64,000 bases of DNA from Pyrus communis (Eukaryota > Streptophyta > Magnoliopsida > Rosales > Rosaceae): NCBI RefSeq assembly GCF_963583255.1, contig NC_084817.1:15196121-15260120 (forward strand), written 5' to 3'. The notes below the pieces were generated by a model, which saw only the letters and a program-made list of their open reading frames with translations, had not been told where the DNA came from and ran no database searches. This document shows positions 9,635 through 20,445 of this stretch, piece by piece. The translations under genes were made by a program, and so were the position numbers. Every line of letters starts with the position of its first letter. The stretch's first letter is position 1.

Positions 9635-10591
9635 TCAAACGGCATGGAATTGGTCCTTGAATGGAAGGTGATACTTGAAGTGAACCAGCATTGGTTTGAA
9701 TTCTAATGTAGGTGCCTGATTCAAAAAAAACAACAAGTTAGTATAAAATGTAATGGAATTTGGAAAAAATGACTTACTTGTTTTGTCTGACAAGAACTCA
9801 ATGACAAACACCGCTCCTTTGAAAGTTTCAGGGATATTGGACTTGGCCAGATTGCATGTGATGGTTATGACTTGTCCAATGTCATCAAATTCAACTTCTT
9901 TGGGCATTGTTGTCTCGAGTATATCCCCTTTGATGAATTCATGAAATTCCCTACTCTGCACCTTTGGAAGGTCTTCCAAGATGTCTTTTTCACTTTCTTC
10001 TTCCTTGGAATTCATGAACCTGCAAGGAATAGGGATATTAGGTGGAATGGGGTTAGAACTAATTGGAACAACCTTACTTGAATTAGATGGCGTAGGAGCA
10101 ATAAGTGCTTCCGGCAAAGGTGCTTCAAATCCTCCCTTCGGATTTACAATGGTTGAACTAGGGAGTTTGCCTTGGTCGCAAAATTGTCCTACGAACTCCG
10201 CTATCTGCCCAATTTGCTTCTCCAAGTGGTCCAACCTTTTGTCTTCTTGTCGAGCCTCATTGTCTTGGTTTTGTGAGCCCTGCACCAAACAAATTAATTC
10301 GTTAAGCTTTTGATTATAATCTATTGACGAACTTAAATTTGGTTGGGCATATTGAATATGAGGTTGTGGTGTGTGCATAGGTCTTGAATAGAACTCCTCA
10401 TATGGCTGCCAATATCCTTCTTCTTGAACATGTTGAGGTTCCCACCACATAGAGTTTGAATGATCACTCCAATCTGAACTGTAAGTATTGGAAAACACGT
10501 TATTCCTTGATTGAAGATCAAATATATCAACACTTTGCATTTGAGACCTTTCCATGAGCTGTGACAAAAGAGAAGCATTATCTTGTGCCAT
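9635..10591 (-). CDS. Shortened gag-derived protein of a non-autonomous element (318 aa, intact)
   Basis: ATG at 10591, about 110 bases after the primer-binding site, with an open frame to TGA. Part of it (HLEKQIGQIAEFVGQFCDQG, then LPSSTIVNPKGGFEA and NIPIPCRFMNSKEEESEKDILE) matches the region between the gag zinc knuckle and protease in element O. Its end (APTLEFKPMLVHFKYHLPF) matches the protease-RT linker. The capsid-like gag domain, zinc knuckle, protease active site and pol are absent. The middle (GDILETTMPKEVEFDDIGQV) is shared with G and has no match in O. What the protein does is unknown. The open frame suggests recent selection or youth. Confidence 0.7.
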   Translation of the reverse strand: MAQDNASLLSQLMERSQMQSVDIFDLQSRNNVFSNTYSSDWSDHSNSMWWEPQHVQEEGYWQPYEEFYSRPMHTPQPHIQYAQPNLSSSIDYNQKLNELICLVQGSQNQDNEARQEDKRLDHLEKQIGQIAEFVGQFCDQGKLPSSTIVNPKGGFEAPLPEALIAPTPSNSSKVVPISSNPIPPNIPIPCRFMNSKEEESEKDILEDLPKVQSREFHEFIKGDILETTMPKEVEFDDIGQVITITCNLAKSNIPETFKGAVFVIEFLSDKTSKSFFPNSITFYTNLLFFLNQAPTLEFKPMLVHFKYHLPFKDQFHAV

Positions 10592-10698
10592 GTTGTTCTT
10601 CTCTAGTATTTGAATTCAACAAACAAAACACAAATCAAAAACTAACACTAAAATACATAACAGAAACAAACAATCCAAGAGATTAGCAAATTTGCTAA

Positions 10699-10716
10699 TC
10701 CCCGGCAACGGCGCCA
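10699..10716 (-). promoter_or_regulatory. Primer-binding site (tRNA-Asp), element B
   Basis: The plus strand reads TCCCCGGCAACGGCGCCA, the 3' end of plant tRNA-Asp, so the element RNA is complementary to that tRNA. It lies five bases from the LTR. It overlaps the 20-base palindrome GATTAGCAAATTTGCTAATC (10681-10700). Confidence 0.88.
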
Positions 10717-10721
10717 AAATT

Positions 10722-13266
10722 TGGTACGTATATTATACGCACACAAACTAAACCCTATTTGTGACAATTGTAGTAATGATGTAAGTAGGGATCGTTCTAA
10801 CCGGGGATTAACTAGGGGTGCTAAACACTTGATTCAAATAAATAAAACTAATTTTTAAAACACTTAACTTACTTAACAAGAACTCAAAACAAGTACACAA
10901 GACTTCAAATACTTGAAAACACAAAAATAAAACAAATACGAATGATTAAGACTTAACAAAAGATGGGGGGGATTGTGTTTGGACGAGATTAAATTAAATG
11001 GACAAATTGTAATTAAAGGCAAAACGTAAATATGAATGTGATGAAAATATGGATGATGGAATAGCCAAAGGGTTCTTCTCCACACATGTTACACTTGCAT
11101 ACAAGATTGATTCTCAGTTGGTCTTTCGATAAATTATGAAGCTCAACACTCCGGGTTAATTAAGTCCGCTTAAATTAACCGTCAAGTTCTCCTTAAGTTA
11201 ATGAATTGGATGGGTTAGCGCAACGCAATTCACCACATTCTCCAAAAGTCCTTTACGTGAAAAGCACAATAAAGATACAATCAAAGATCATTAAGCATTA
11301 TGAAAACTATAAGTGTTGACGAGGCATTCGTTACTATGATGAGCATGAAACTCGTGCCAAGAATTCATTTAACGCGATTGTTTATAAGCAACCTCCACTA
11401 CTTGTGAATATAAGTTCATAACGATTAGGTGAAATTCACTTATATTCTAGCGTCATATTCATGCATGAAAATTAAGCGCGCATTCTTAATAAACATTCAT
11501 AAATAAGTTATCAATCAAACGGTTAAACAAATTGAATCCACAACTTATGAAATTCCAACGAAAGTTAATCAATTCATATTGCAAACATAAACACAGTTTC
11601 GAATCACCCCCTAGCTAAAGGGGGTTTAGTTCCTCATAACTTTGAAATCAAAGAAACCCCTAAACATTCCAACAACTCAAACTTGAATTGTATGAACGTT
11701 TAGGCACTCTTCTCTTCCATTCTCATACGTACAAAACAAAGAGAATTAAATTTAAACTTTGAAATCAAAGAAACCCCTAAACATTCCAACAACTCAAACT
11801 TGAATTGTATGAACGTTTAGGCACTCTTCTCTTCCTCGTTGTTGTAGCACAAGGTCTAAGGTGAGCTTTGGGGATTATGTGAAGTGTTTTGGAGGGATGG
11901 GAAGTGGTTGGATAGTGGCTGCAATGGAGGAGAAAAACTGCACAGAAATGGAAGGGGATTTGCGGCACAAGGGTTGTGTTTGTGTTGTGAATGGAAAAAT
12001 GAGATGTTTTTGAATGAATGAATGCAAGGGTTTTTATAGGGAGAGAAAGGGGTGAATGTGCATGTGAGTGAGATGTGTAGGTGCTGAAAATGCATGTGAA
12101 TGCATGCTGGAAATGAGAATGAAGGCCACGGCAAAGGAGGAATGTTGTGGTGCAATGATGATGTTTTGTGGCTGAATTGGTGGTGGAATTATGATGGGAA
12201 TGCTAGATTGGAAAGCATGTGTTTGCTGAAATTGGATTAAAGAATGGGAATGCTAGGTTGGAGAAATGATTATGGATGCATTTGTTGAATGATTTGTGGT
12301 GCAATGATGAAGAGAAGTTGCTGAAAATCTAAGGGGAAGGCACGGCAAAGAAGGATTTCAGGATGCATGTGTGTGTAGGCCACGGCATTGATGTTGTTTG
12401 TGTGAATGATGGTAGCTAGGGTAGATGAATGATTAGGGTCTTGTAAGGATGCTAATAAATAATGCATGTAGGGTTAGGAAATAAAATCATAACTTAAAGG
12501 GGGATGATTAAAGGGTGTGAATGGGAGTGACACTAGGTTGGTTATGCATGTGGAATGTGGCTGAATTGTTGGTGAAATGATGAATGGGAAAGCTGGAATT
12601 TCAAGGGAACTCACGGCAAAGGTAAGTGTTTTGGTGATGGGTGCATGTGTTGATGGCTTTGCATGTGAATTAAAACTAGAGTGATGATGATGAATGCATG
12701 TGTAAAGGAAGTGGATTTTCTGCAAATGCAAGCCTACTTATACATGGCTGAAATGATGAAGAATAAAGGGTGCAAGTGTGAATGATTGAATGTGCATGTG
12801 GGTTGGAAATGTGGCTGCAATGATGAAGTGTAATGGCTGAAAATGGGATGGATTTGCAAGGGCCACGGCATGGGTAAGATTGTGTTCATGTGGCTGAAAT
12901 TGGTGTGTAATTGGGCTAGGGTTTAAGTGCATAAAATGGACCCAAATTGCTTCCCCTTGCATGGCAAAGAATGGTGTTTGTGTTAAGCCCATGGCAAGGT
13001 GTTATGTAATTGGGTTAGGGCCATTGTTTTGTGTCCTCAAGTGCATACAAGGCCTTCAATTTCATCCAACACTTGGGCTCCAAGCATAAGCTATCCATCC
13101 TTAGCCCAATAGTGCTCCAAAACACTCCACAATGCATCCTTTCGTCAAACACGTCTTATTGTCCTGAAAACACACAAAAGAAGCATAAAGGACTAAACTA
13201 ACTAAAGAAACATAACGTAAATGTACGAGAACAAGCCATTTAAGTCGCATGAATATGCTCCTATCA
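10722..13266 (-). repeat. 5' LTR of element B (2545 bp)
   Basis: On the plus strand it runs from TGGTACGTATATTATACG to ATATGCTCCTATCA. It is longer than the G LTR because of extra U3 sequence, part of which (about 12440-12520) is shared with LTR R (63330-63400). It has the 117-bp duplication and a TATA box (TTTTATA at 12032-12038, minus). Its outer edge starts TGGTACG rather than TGATGCG, a small divergence at the terminus. Confidence 0.85.
12032..12038 (-). promoter_or_regulatory. LTR TATA box, element B
   Basis: Minus strand CTCCCTATAAAAACCC, at the same place as TATAAAA in the G LTRs. Confidence 0.55.
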
Positions 13267-14108
13267 GTAAGAACAAGGACAAAGAAAAAGACAGGGAAAG
13301 AGCATGATATGAGATACTTTTGCTTTTGACCTTGATGATATGAGATACCTTTGCCTTTGAAGAAGCGGTGAATGAATCAGCACATGTATTTGTTGTGCCG
13401 TTTCCTTCTGGGTCATCTGTACTCCAGGCATCTGGTATGATCTTTGGGGGAGAAAAAATTGAGTATTTCAAGAGGCTTTGCTGGGAGTGCGCCCTCAGAG
13501 GTGAGAAAGAGTTGGGCATTTTCTTCTGGTCTGCCTTGCCACAAAAGATGAAGGTCGACATATATAGAGATAATAGCAAGTGGTGGTACTGTTCTTTTAC
13601 CGTTGTCGACAAACGTTTTTATCCCGCAAATCCGGCTTTTTGAAATAGTGGCGCCTCTTCGATTTCTGAATACGCCTCTTCAATTTCTGAGCAGACGCCC
13701 CTTCGATTTCTGAACGACGCCCCTTCGCTTTCTGAACGACACGTAGTAGTGTGGATGCGGCTCTTTTGATAAAGCTGCACGCGTTTTCTGAAAAGCAGAG
13801 AAAGCGTCGCCGAACTTTGCGCTTGTCGGCTAAAGATGTGTAGTTGCGATGATGGCCTCCACGTGTTTTCTGAAAAGAAGAAATCTTTTGACAAAGTTGA
13901 ACACGTCTTCTGAAAAGCCGAGAAAGCGTCGCCAAAATTACGTCGGAAATTCCGGCTTTTTGAATCGGTGGACGCGTCGCCTTGGCTTTTTATAGAGGTA
14001 TCGATCACCCCAACAAACACACTCTGAAGAATTCCCATTCTTGAACATCGTTTCCGGCCCTTTGAAATTTAACTCCATCCACCCCTTCTCTTTGAACACT
14101 TTTGAAAA
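13267..14108 (+). promoter_or_regulatory. Upstream region of the antisense gene, element C
   Basis: Same architecture as in A, B and G: repeated CTTCGATTTCTGAA units (about 13655-13740), TTTTGAC cores, CACGTG near 13860 and a TTTATAG candidate near 13989, about 115 bases before the ATG. The dyad GCCGGAAATTCCGGC is mutated at one arm here (GTCGG). B was inserted at its outer end. Confidence 0.45.
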
Positions 14109-14795
14109 ATGGCAAACCCATCGAACCTTAGCTTAGAATTGAGTCTCAGCAGTGAAACGGGCGCGCCGCGTCAAGGTAACGTATGGCGCCCTTCTTTCTT
14201 ATCGTCTAACGGTCCTCTTACAGGTGAAGACTCCGTGATGCAGGATGCCACAACAGCTACAATAGTAGCTAGGAACCTCCACACTCCAAAAGATAATAGG
14301 CTGCTGTCAGGACGGTCCGATGAGTTGGCCGTTCAAGAGTCCCTCGCTCTTAGTGTTCAGTGTGCGAGCTCTGTGTCCAACATGGGCCAACGCCTGCTTG
14401 CTCGGTCCCGCCAAGTGGAATCGTTGATGGCAGAGGTGGAAAGTCTTAAGCAAGATATCAAGCAGCTGAAGTATGAGAATAGAAGTTTGCATGTGCTTGC
14501 ATACAACTATTCGTCGGGCATGAAGAGGAAGCTTGATGAGCTGCAAGAATCTGAGGGTCGAATTCAAAGTGATCGTCAAAGGCTTGCGGCTTATCTCTAG
14601 AGGCACCTTTTTCCTGGGTCATCCAGCGCTTGGCCAAGTATTGAGGCCTGGAATGTTCTAGCTCCGATGCCTCCCGCTCCGATGCCTTCCGCTCCGATGC
14701 CTCCCGCTTCTATGCCTCCCGCTTCTATGCCTTCCGCTCCGATGCCTTCCGCTCCGACGCCTCGTAGTGGGGCTTCACGTAAACAACCTTTGTGA
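14109..14795 (+). pseudogene. Antisense EAR/leucine-zipper gene, element C (premature TAG)
   Basis: ATG at 14109, NLSLELSLSSE motif and intact zipper heptads. A TAG at 14598-14600 sits at the same codon as in B. The frame then stays open over a long MPPAP/MPSAP repeat tail to a TGA at 14793-14795. The tail has a different number of 15-base units from B and G. Confidence 0.75.
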
Positions 14796-14889
14796 AGCTC
14801 CATCTTTCTCCATGTTTAGTAAAATTTTTTTATTTTTTTATTTTTTATTTATTTTTTTTTATGAACATGCTTTGTTTTATTCAGTGCAT

Positions 14890-14992
14890 TGGGTTGCCTC
14901 CCAAGTAGCGCTTTCTTTTACATCTTGCAGCCGGACGAAGAACCCAATCACTCCAGGAAATGTTCACGAATCGGATGAGAACTCCGAGTCAT
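14890..14992 (-). pseudogene. Deletion scar: gag start fused to post-pol segment
   Basis: ATG at 14992 opens with MTRSSHPIREH, like the gag start of O (57673), but meets a stop after about 14 codons. Then comes the reverse of the post-pol segment with the TGGGAGGCAACCCA hairpin (14890-14903). The whole of gag-pol between them is gone. Confidence 0.75.
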
Positions 14993-15093
14993 AAACTAGT
15001 ACCTAGAACAAGAAACAAAACAAGATTAAGAATCTGGAATAAAATAAAAACAAACGAAAATAAAACAATCCAAGGGATTAGCAAATTTTCTAA

Positions 15094-15111
15094 TCCCCGG
15101 CAACGGCGCCA
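15094..15111 (-). promoter_or_regulatory. Primer-binding site (tRNA-Asp), element C
   Basis: TCCCCGGCAACGGCGCCA on the plus strand, a perfect match to the tRNA-Asp 3' end, next to the LTR (15117). The neighbouring hairpin has one broken pair (15074-15097). Confidence 0.88.
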
Positions 15112-15116
15112 AAATT

Positions 15117-16851
15117 TGATGCGAGATTTATACACACACAAATTAAACCCTCTTTTTATCAATTGTAGTATAAGTATAAGTAGGGATCGTTCTGGACCGG
15201 GGATTAGGAGGGATTGTTAATCACTTGGAATTGACTCAAAAACGTAAAATAAAGTTTAAAACACTATACTAGACTCAAAGAATTCAAAAATACTTTAAAA
15301 CATAAACTAAACAGATTCTAAGCACTAAAGAACAAGAAAGTAAAGGGGGGGTTTGATTTGACGAAATTAACTAAATTGCACAAATTGTAATTAAAGGCAA
15401 AACGTAAATATGAATGTGATGAAAATATGGATGATGGAATAGCCAAGGGGTTCTTCTCCACACATATTACACTTGCATACAAGATTGATTCTCAGTTGGT
15501 CTTTCGATAAATTATGAAACTCAACACTCCGGGTTAATTAGGTCCGCTTAAATTAACCGTCAAGTTTTCCTTAAGTTAATGAATTGGATGGGTTTGCGCA
15601 ACGCAATTCACAACATTCTCCAAAAGTCCTTTACGTGAACAGCACAATAAAGATACAATCAAAGATCATTAAACATTATGAAAACTATAAGTGTTGACGA
15701 GGCATTCGTTACTATGATGAGCATGAAACTCGTGCCAAGAATTCATTTAACGCGATTGTTTATAAGCAACCTCCACTACTTGTGAATATAAGTTCGTAAC
15801 GATTAGGTGAAACTCACTTATATTCTAGCGTCATATTCATGCATGAAAATTAAGCGCGCATTCTTAATAAACATTCATAAATAAGTTATCAATCAAACGG
15901 TTAAACAAATTGAATCCACAACTTATGAAATTCCAACGAAAGTTAATCAATTCATATTGCAAATATAAACATAGTTTCGAATCACCCCCTAGCTAAAGGG
16001 GGTTTAGTTCCTCATAACTTTGAAATCAAAGAAACACCTAAACATTCCAACAACTCAAACTTGAATTGTATGAACGTTTAGGCACTCTTCTCTTCCATTC
16101 CTCATACGTACAAAACAAAGATAATTGAATTTAAACATTGAAATCAAAGAAACACCTAAACATTCCAACAACTCAAACTTGAATTGTATGAACGTTTAGG
16201 TCCTCTTCTCTTCCTCGTTGTTGTAGCACAAGGTCTAAGGAAATGTTTAGGGCTTTAGATTTATGTGGAATGGAGTGGGGAATGTTTGGAGTGGCTGCAA
16301 TGGAGAAGAAGAAATGGTGCAGAAAATGGAACTTATATACACGGCACAAAGGGATTTGTGATGGTGTGTTGTGTGAATGATTTGTGGTGAATGGTATGTT
16401 AAGTGAATGATATGATAAGTGAATGATATGTGGTGAATGATATGATAAGTGAATGATTTAAGTGTTTAAAATAGGGAACAAAGCCCTTCCTTGCATGGCA
16501 AGGAAGGGAGACACAAGGAAACACACGACAATGTCCTAAGGTTGCAAGGAATGTTGTTTTTGTGTTCTAAAATGCGTAGGAGTCTTCAATGATGCTCAAA
16601 CATGAGGTCTTTTAGGATTTAACTTTCCTACTTCAAGTCTTCAATTTCGTCCATCCTCTTGGCTCTAATCATATGATATCCATTCCAATCTCTAATTTGC
16701 TCCAAAAGGCACCAAAAGGCATCCTTTTGCATACCTTGCCCTTAGAACCTACAAACACACGAAAATAGCTTAAAGTACTAAAATAACTAAAGAAACATAA
16801 CGTAAATGCACGAGAACAAGCCATTTAAGTCGCATGAATATGCTCCTATCA
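15117..16851 (-). repeat. 5' LTR of element C (1735 bp)
   Basis: TGATGCGAGATTTATACACAC to ATATGCTCCTATCA on the plus strand. It has the 117-bp duplication. U3 is shorter than in B and G, and contains AATGATATGATAAGTG-type repeats (about 16370-16450). Confidence 0.88.
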
Positions 16852-17261
16852 AAGTGGCCAAGCCGAAGTTTCAAATCGAGAAATAAAGCAAATCCTGGAA
16901 AAGACCGTTGGGCCACATAGAAAAGATTGGAGCTTGAGGTTGGAGGATGCATTGTGGGCATATCGAACGGCTTACAAAACGCCCATTAGTATGTCCCCAT
17001 TTCGGCTAGTCTATGGCAAGCCATGCCATCTACCCGTGGAGCTCGAACACAAGGCACATTGGGCGGTCAAGACCTTCAATATGGATGTGGACACGGCTGG
17101 AAACCATAGGAAGCTACAATTGAGCCAGCTTGAAGAGATTAGGCATGAGGCGTATGAGAATGCCCGGATTTACAAAGAAAAGACCAAGGCCGTCCACGAC
17201 AAGACGATTAGAGGCAAAACCTTCTCAATCGGGCAGAAAGTGTTGTTATTCAATTCCCGTG
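16852..17261 (+). pseudogene. Integrase fragment D (plus strand)
   Basis: Frame from 16853: [20 protein letters not shown] (catalytic E region), [20 protein letters not shown], then ...[16 protein letters not shown]. It breaks off at the LFNSR codons, before the GPF module. Left border: inserted element C. Right border: a 28-base filler and a truncated LTR in the other orientation. No stops inside. It belongs to a plus-strand element whose other parts are not in view. Confidence 0.85.
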
Positions 17262-17289
17262 TTGATTTAGTCAGTTTTTTAGTCTAGTT

Positions 17290-19366
17290 TTCTAAATCAC
17301 TTGAAAACTGACTAAAAAACGTAAAACAAAGGTTAAAACACTAAACTAGACTTAAAGAATGCAAAACTAAACACTTAAAACACTAAAACAAACCAAAACA
17401 CTCAAAACAACACCAAAACACTCAAAACTGCCTTAAAAACACAATCTGGGCAGTTTTGAGCACTTACACTAATTTGGACGAATTTGGGTAATAACTTGAA
17501 TCAAAACACTTAGAAACACAAACTAAGACACTTTCTAACTAAATTGGACACTAAAGTAAAGGGGGATTTAGTTTTTGACGAAATTAAATAAAGTGCACAG
17601 ATTGTAAAGATGAATTTGATGAAAATATGGATGGAATGCTAGCTAGAAGGTTCTTCTCCACACATGTCACACTTGCATACAAGATGATTTTCAGTTGGTC
17701 TTTCGATGAATCATGAAACTCAACACCCCGGGTTAATTAGGTCCGCTTAAATTAACCTTCAAGTTCTCCTTAAGTTAATGAATTGGATGGGACAGCGCAT
17801 ACACAATTCAAAACATTCTCCAAAAGTCCTTTACGTGAAAAGCACAATAAAGATACAATCAAAGATCATTAAGCAACATGAAAACTATAAGTGTTGACGA
17901 GGCATTCGTTACTATGATGAGCATGAAACTAGTACCAAGAATTTATTTAACGCGATCGTTTATAAGCGACCTCCACTACTTGTGAATATAAGTTTGTAAC
18001 TATGAGGTGAAACTCACTTATATTCTAGCATCATATTCATGCATGAAAACTAAGCGTGCACTCTCAATAAACATACACAAATAAGTTATCAATCAAGCAG
18101 TTAAACAAATTGAATCCACAACTCATGAAATTCCAACCAAAGGTAATCAATTTATATTGCAAGCATAAACATGGTTTCGAATCACCCCCTAGCTAACTAG
18201 GGGTTTAGCCTCTCATGTTCACAGAAAGAGAAACAAAATTGAAATTATACATAGAGAACAAAAGATTGATTACACCTAAAACGCCCAACGAATCCACTTT
18301 GAATTTCTGCACGTTTCAAGCTCCTCTTTCTCCTTTCTTCTTGTTGCGGTAGAGAAGGTTTTATGGACTTTTGGATGTTTTTCTGGTTTGGGAATGGATT
18401 TAGGGAGGTGAAGGGTTGCGGCAAGGGTTGTGGAAGGTGTATGGAGGTTTGTATGGTGGCAGGAAGGGTGGGGAAGGTTGCGGCAGAGATGGGAAGTGGC
18501 TGGTATGGATGGAGGAGATGGAGATGTGGCTGCGGCAGAGAGGGAATTAGGTTGATGGTGGCTGAATGATGAGAGAGTGAATGAATGGGAGTGCTCTAGG
18601 GTGAAATAATAGGTGCGGCTGAGATGTGGAATTAGGGTTATTGAAGAATGGATGGGAGTTGCGGCTGATATGGGATGATGAATGAATGAAAAGTTCCACC
18701 CTAGGGTGTGGCTAAGCTTTAGTTTATGTAGGGTTTCAGAAAATAAAACCCTAGCTTATTAAAATTAAATCAAAGGCTTCTAGAATTAGGAAATTAAATC
18801 AGAAAATTAAAAGGAAATTGGTTAATAGGTGCGGCTAGGGTTTTATTTGAAAGGGAAATAGGTTTAAGTTCAGAAATTAAAGGGAAAGGTGCGGCCAAGA
18901 AAAGGGTTAGGGTTTAGGTGCATAAAATGGGACAAAAATGCCCCCCCTTGCACGGCAAGGGAAGGGGAGAAGGGGAAAGGCCACGGCAAAGGTTGGAAAG
19001 TGGGCTAGGGCCTTTGTTTTGTGTCCTAAAGTGCATACAAGGCCTACAAAGTGGCTAGAAAATACGGACGTTTAAGATTAGGAAAGGTTACCAAAACGGG
19101 AAACCTAGGGTTAACTTTCTTACTTCAAGTAGGAATCCTTGTTGGAGTAGGAATCCTCGTTTGAGTAGGAATTCATCGTTTCTTTAAGTCTTCAACTCAT
19201 TCATTCCTTTTTTGCTCCAAAAGACTCCAATTTGCATCTTCTTGCACACTTTGGCCTTATAATCTGAAAATACACAAAAGTGACTTTAAACACTAAAATA
19301 ACTAAGGAAACACAACATAAATGCACGAGAACAAGCTAATTAAGTCGCATGAATATGCTCCTATCA
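17290..19366 (-). repeat. LTR F, truncated at its U5 end
   Basis: Matches the LTR family of O and Q (CACGTTTCAAGCTCCTC block, GTAGGAATCC repeats) and ends CTCCTATCA at 19366. About 115 bases expected at the other end (U5) are missing. On the right it abuts integrase of element E, on the left fragment D, so no target duplication can be read. Confidence 0.8.
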
Positions 19367-20445
19367 GTTCACGGCATGAAGGGGTATGTCCTCCAAGGCA
19401 AGCTCCTTGAAATTCTCATAGTAGGGCTTCAAACGGTGTCCGTTCACTTTAAATTCATGTCCCGTCTTCAAACTTTGAATTTGGACTGCACCGTAAGGAA
19501 AGACATTAGTAATAACAAAAGGACCAATCCATTTAAAACGTAACTTACCCGGAAACAACTGAAGGCGAGAATTGAAATGTGAGCGTTCTCATAAGCCTCA
19601 TTCCTTATCTCATCAAGCTCATTCAATTGAAGCTTCCTATGAATTCCAGCGGCATCTATGTCCATATTGAACGTCTTGACAGCCCAATGTGCTTTGTGCT
19701 CCAATTCAACAGGAAGATGGCATGGTTTCCCATAGATGAGCCAAAATGGGACATTCTAATTGGTGTTTTGTAGGCGGTACGATATGCCACAATGCATCAT
19801 TCAAACGCAAGCTCCAATCCTTCCGAGTTGGCCCAACGGTCTTCTCCAGAATCTGCTTGATTTCTCGATTAGAAACCTCGACTTGCCCACTTGTTTGAGG
19901 ATGATAAGGTGTTGAAACCTTATGCGTGATATTATACTTCTTGAGCAACTCCTCAATGGTCCGATTACAAAAGTTTGAACCTCCATCACTTATTAGTACT
20001 CTTGGCATCCCAAATCTGGAAAAAAAATGTTAGTTTTGACAAAATCTGCAACTACTTTGGAATCATTAGTACGGGTGGCTTTTGCTTCCACCCATTTTGA
20101 CACATAATCAACCGCAAGTAAAATGTAATTAAAACCATGAAATGAAGGAAAATGACCCATAAAATCAATACCCCAAACATCAAAAATTTGGACAGAAAAG
20201 ATGGGATGTTGCGGCATTTGGTCTTTTGCACCTATATTGCCCGTTCTTTGACAACAATCACAAGTCACACAAAAAGTTCTAGCATCCTTAAATATAGTAG
20301 GCCAATAAAATCCACATTCTAAAACTTTATGTACTGTACTTTGAGTGCCAAAATGACCCCCACATGCATAAGTGTGACAGAAAGTTAATTTTGAATTAAA
20401 CTCCGATTCATGCACACACCTATGTAGAATCTGATCAGGGCAATA
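19367..20445 (-). pseudogene. Integrase of element E (broken)
   Basis: N-terminal zinc site seen as HESEFN...H...CDCC (near 20415-20240). The core follows, with VWGIDFMG (first D), [10 protein letters not shown] (second D) and [10 protein letters not shown] (E). The end ([14 protein letters not shown]) carries the GPF module. Breaks: a shift around 20000; about 85 bases lost between AYENAH and the NSRL region near 19570; other shifts; and a TAA before CPDQI near 20440. LTR F follows directly on the last codons (LPLHAVN). Confidence 0.85.

Larger units (their letters stand above)
7112..13266 (-). mobile_element. Element B: pol-less Athila-type element, left part cut off by element A
   Basis: Reading leftward on the minus strand: 5' LTR (13266-10722), tRNA-Asp primer site, a gag-derived frame (10591-9635), the antisense gene (plus strand, 8881-9552), its upstream region and 3' noncoding sequence up to 7112, where element A interrupts it. 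No protease, RT, RNase H or integrase is present, so it is non-autonomous. At its right edge the sequence passes directly into C's noncoding region (GTAAG at 13267), showing insertion into C. Confidence 0.85.
13267..16851 (-). mobile_element. Element C: strongly deleted Athila-type element
   Basis: Minus-strand order: 5' LTR (16851-15117), primer site, the first codons of gag (14992), then directly the post-pol hairpin segment and the antisense gene. Nearly all gag-pol is missing. B interrupts it at 13266/13267 and the rest of C is outside the window. Its right edge (AAGTG) joins integrase fragment D in frame, so C was inserted into D. Confidence 0.82.

Noticed and set aside
15094..15111. Possible tRNA-Asp gene
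   Set aside because: Only the 18 bases of the tRNA 3' end are present, always at an LTR edge, so these are primer-binding sites.
18363..18569. Glycine/tryptophan-rich small frame in LTR F (also 44979-45170 and 59034-59225)
   Set aside because: Translation of the GCGGC/GGTGG-rich U3 of the O-type LTR. Peptides differ by shifts between copies.
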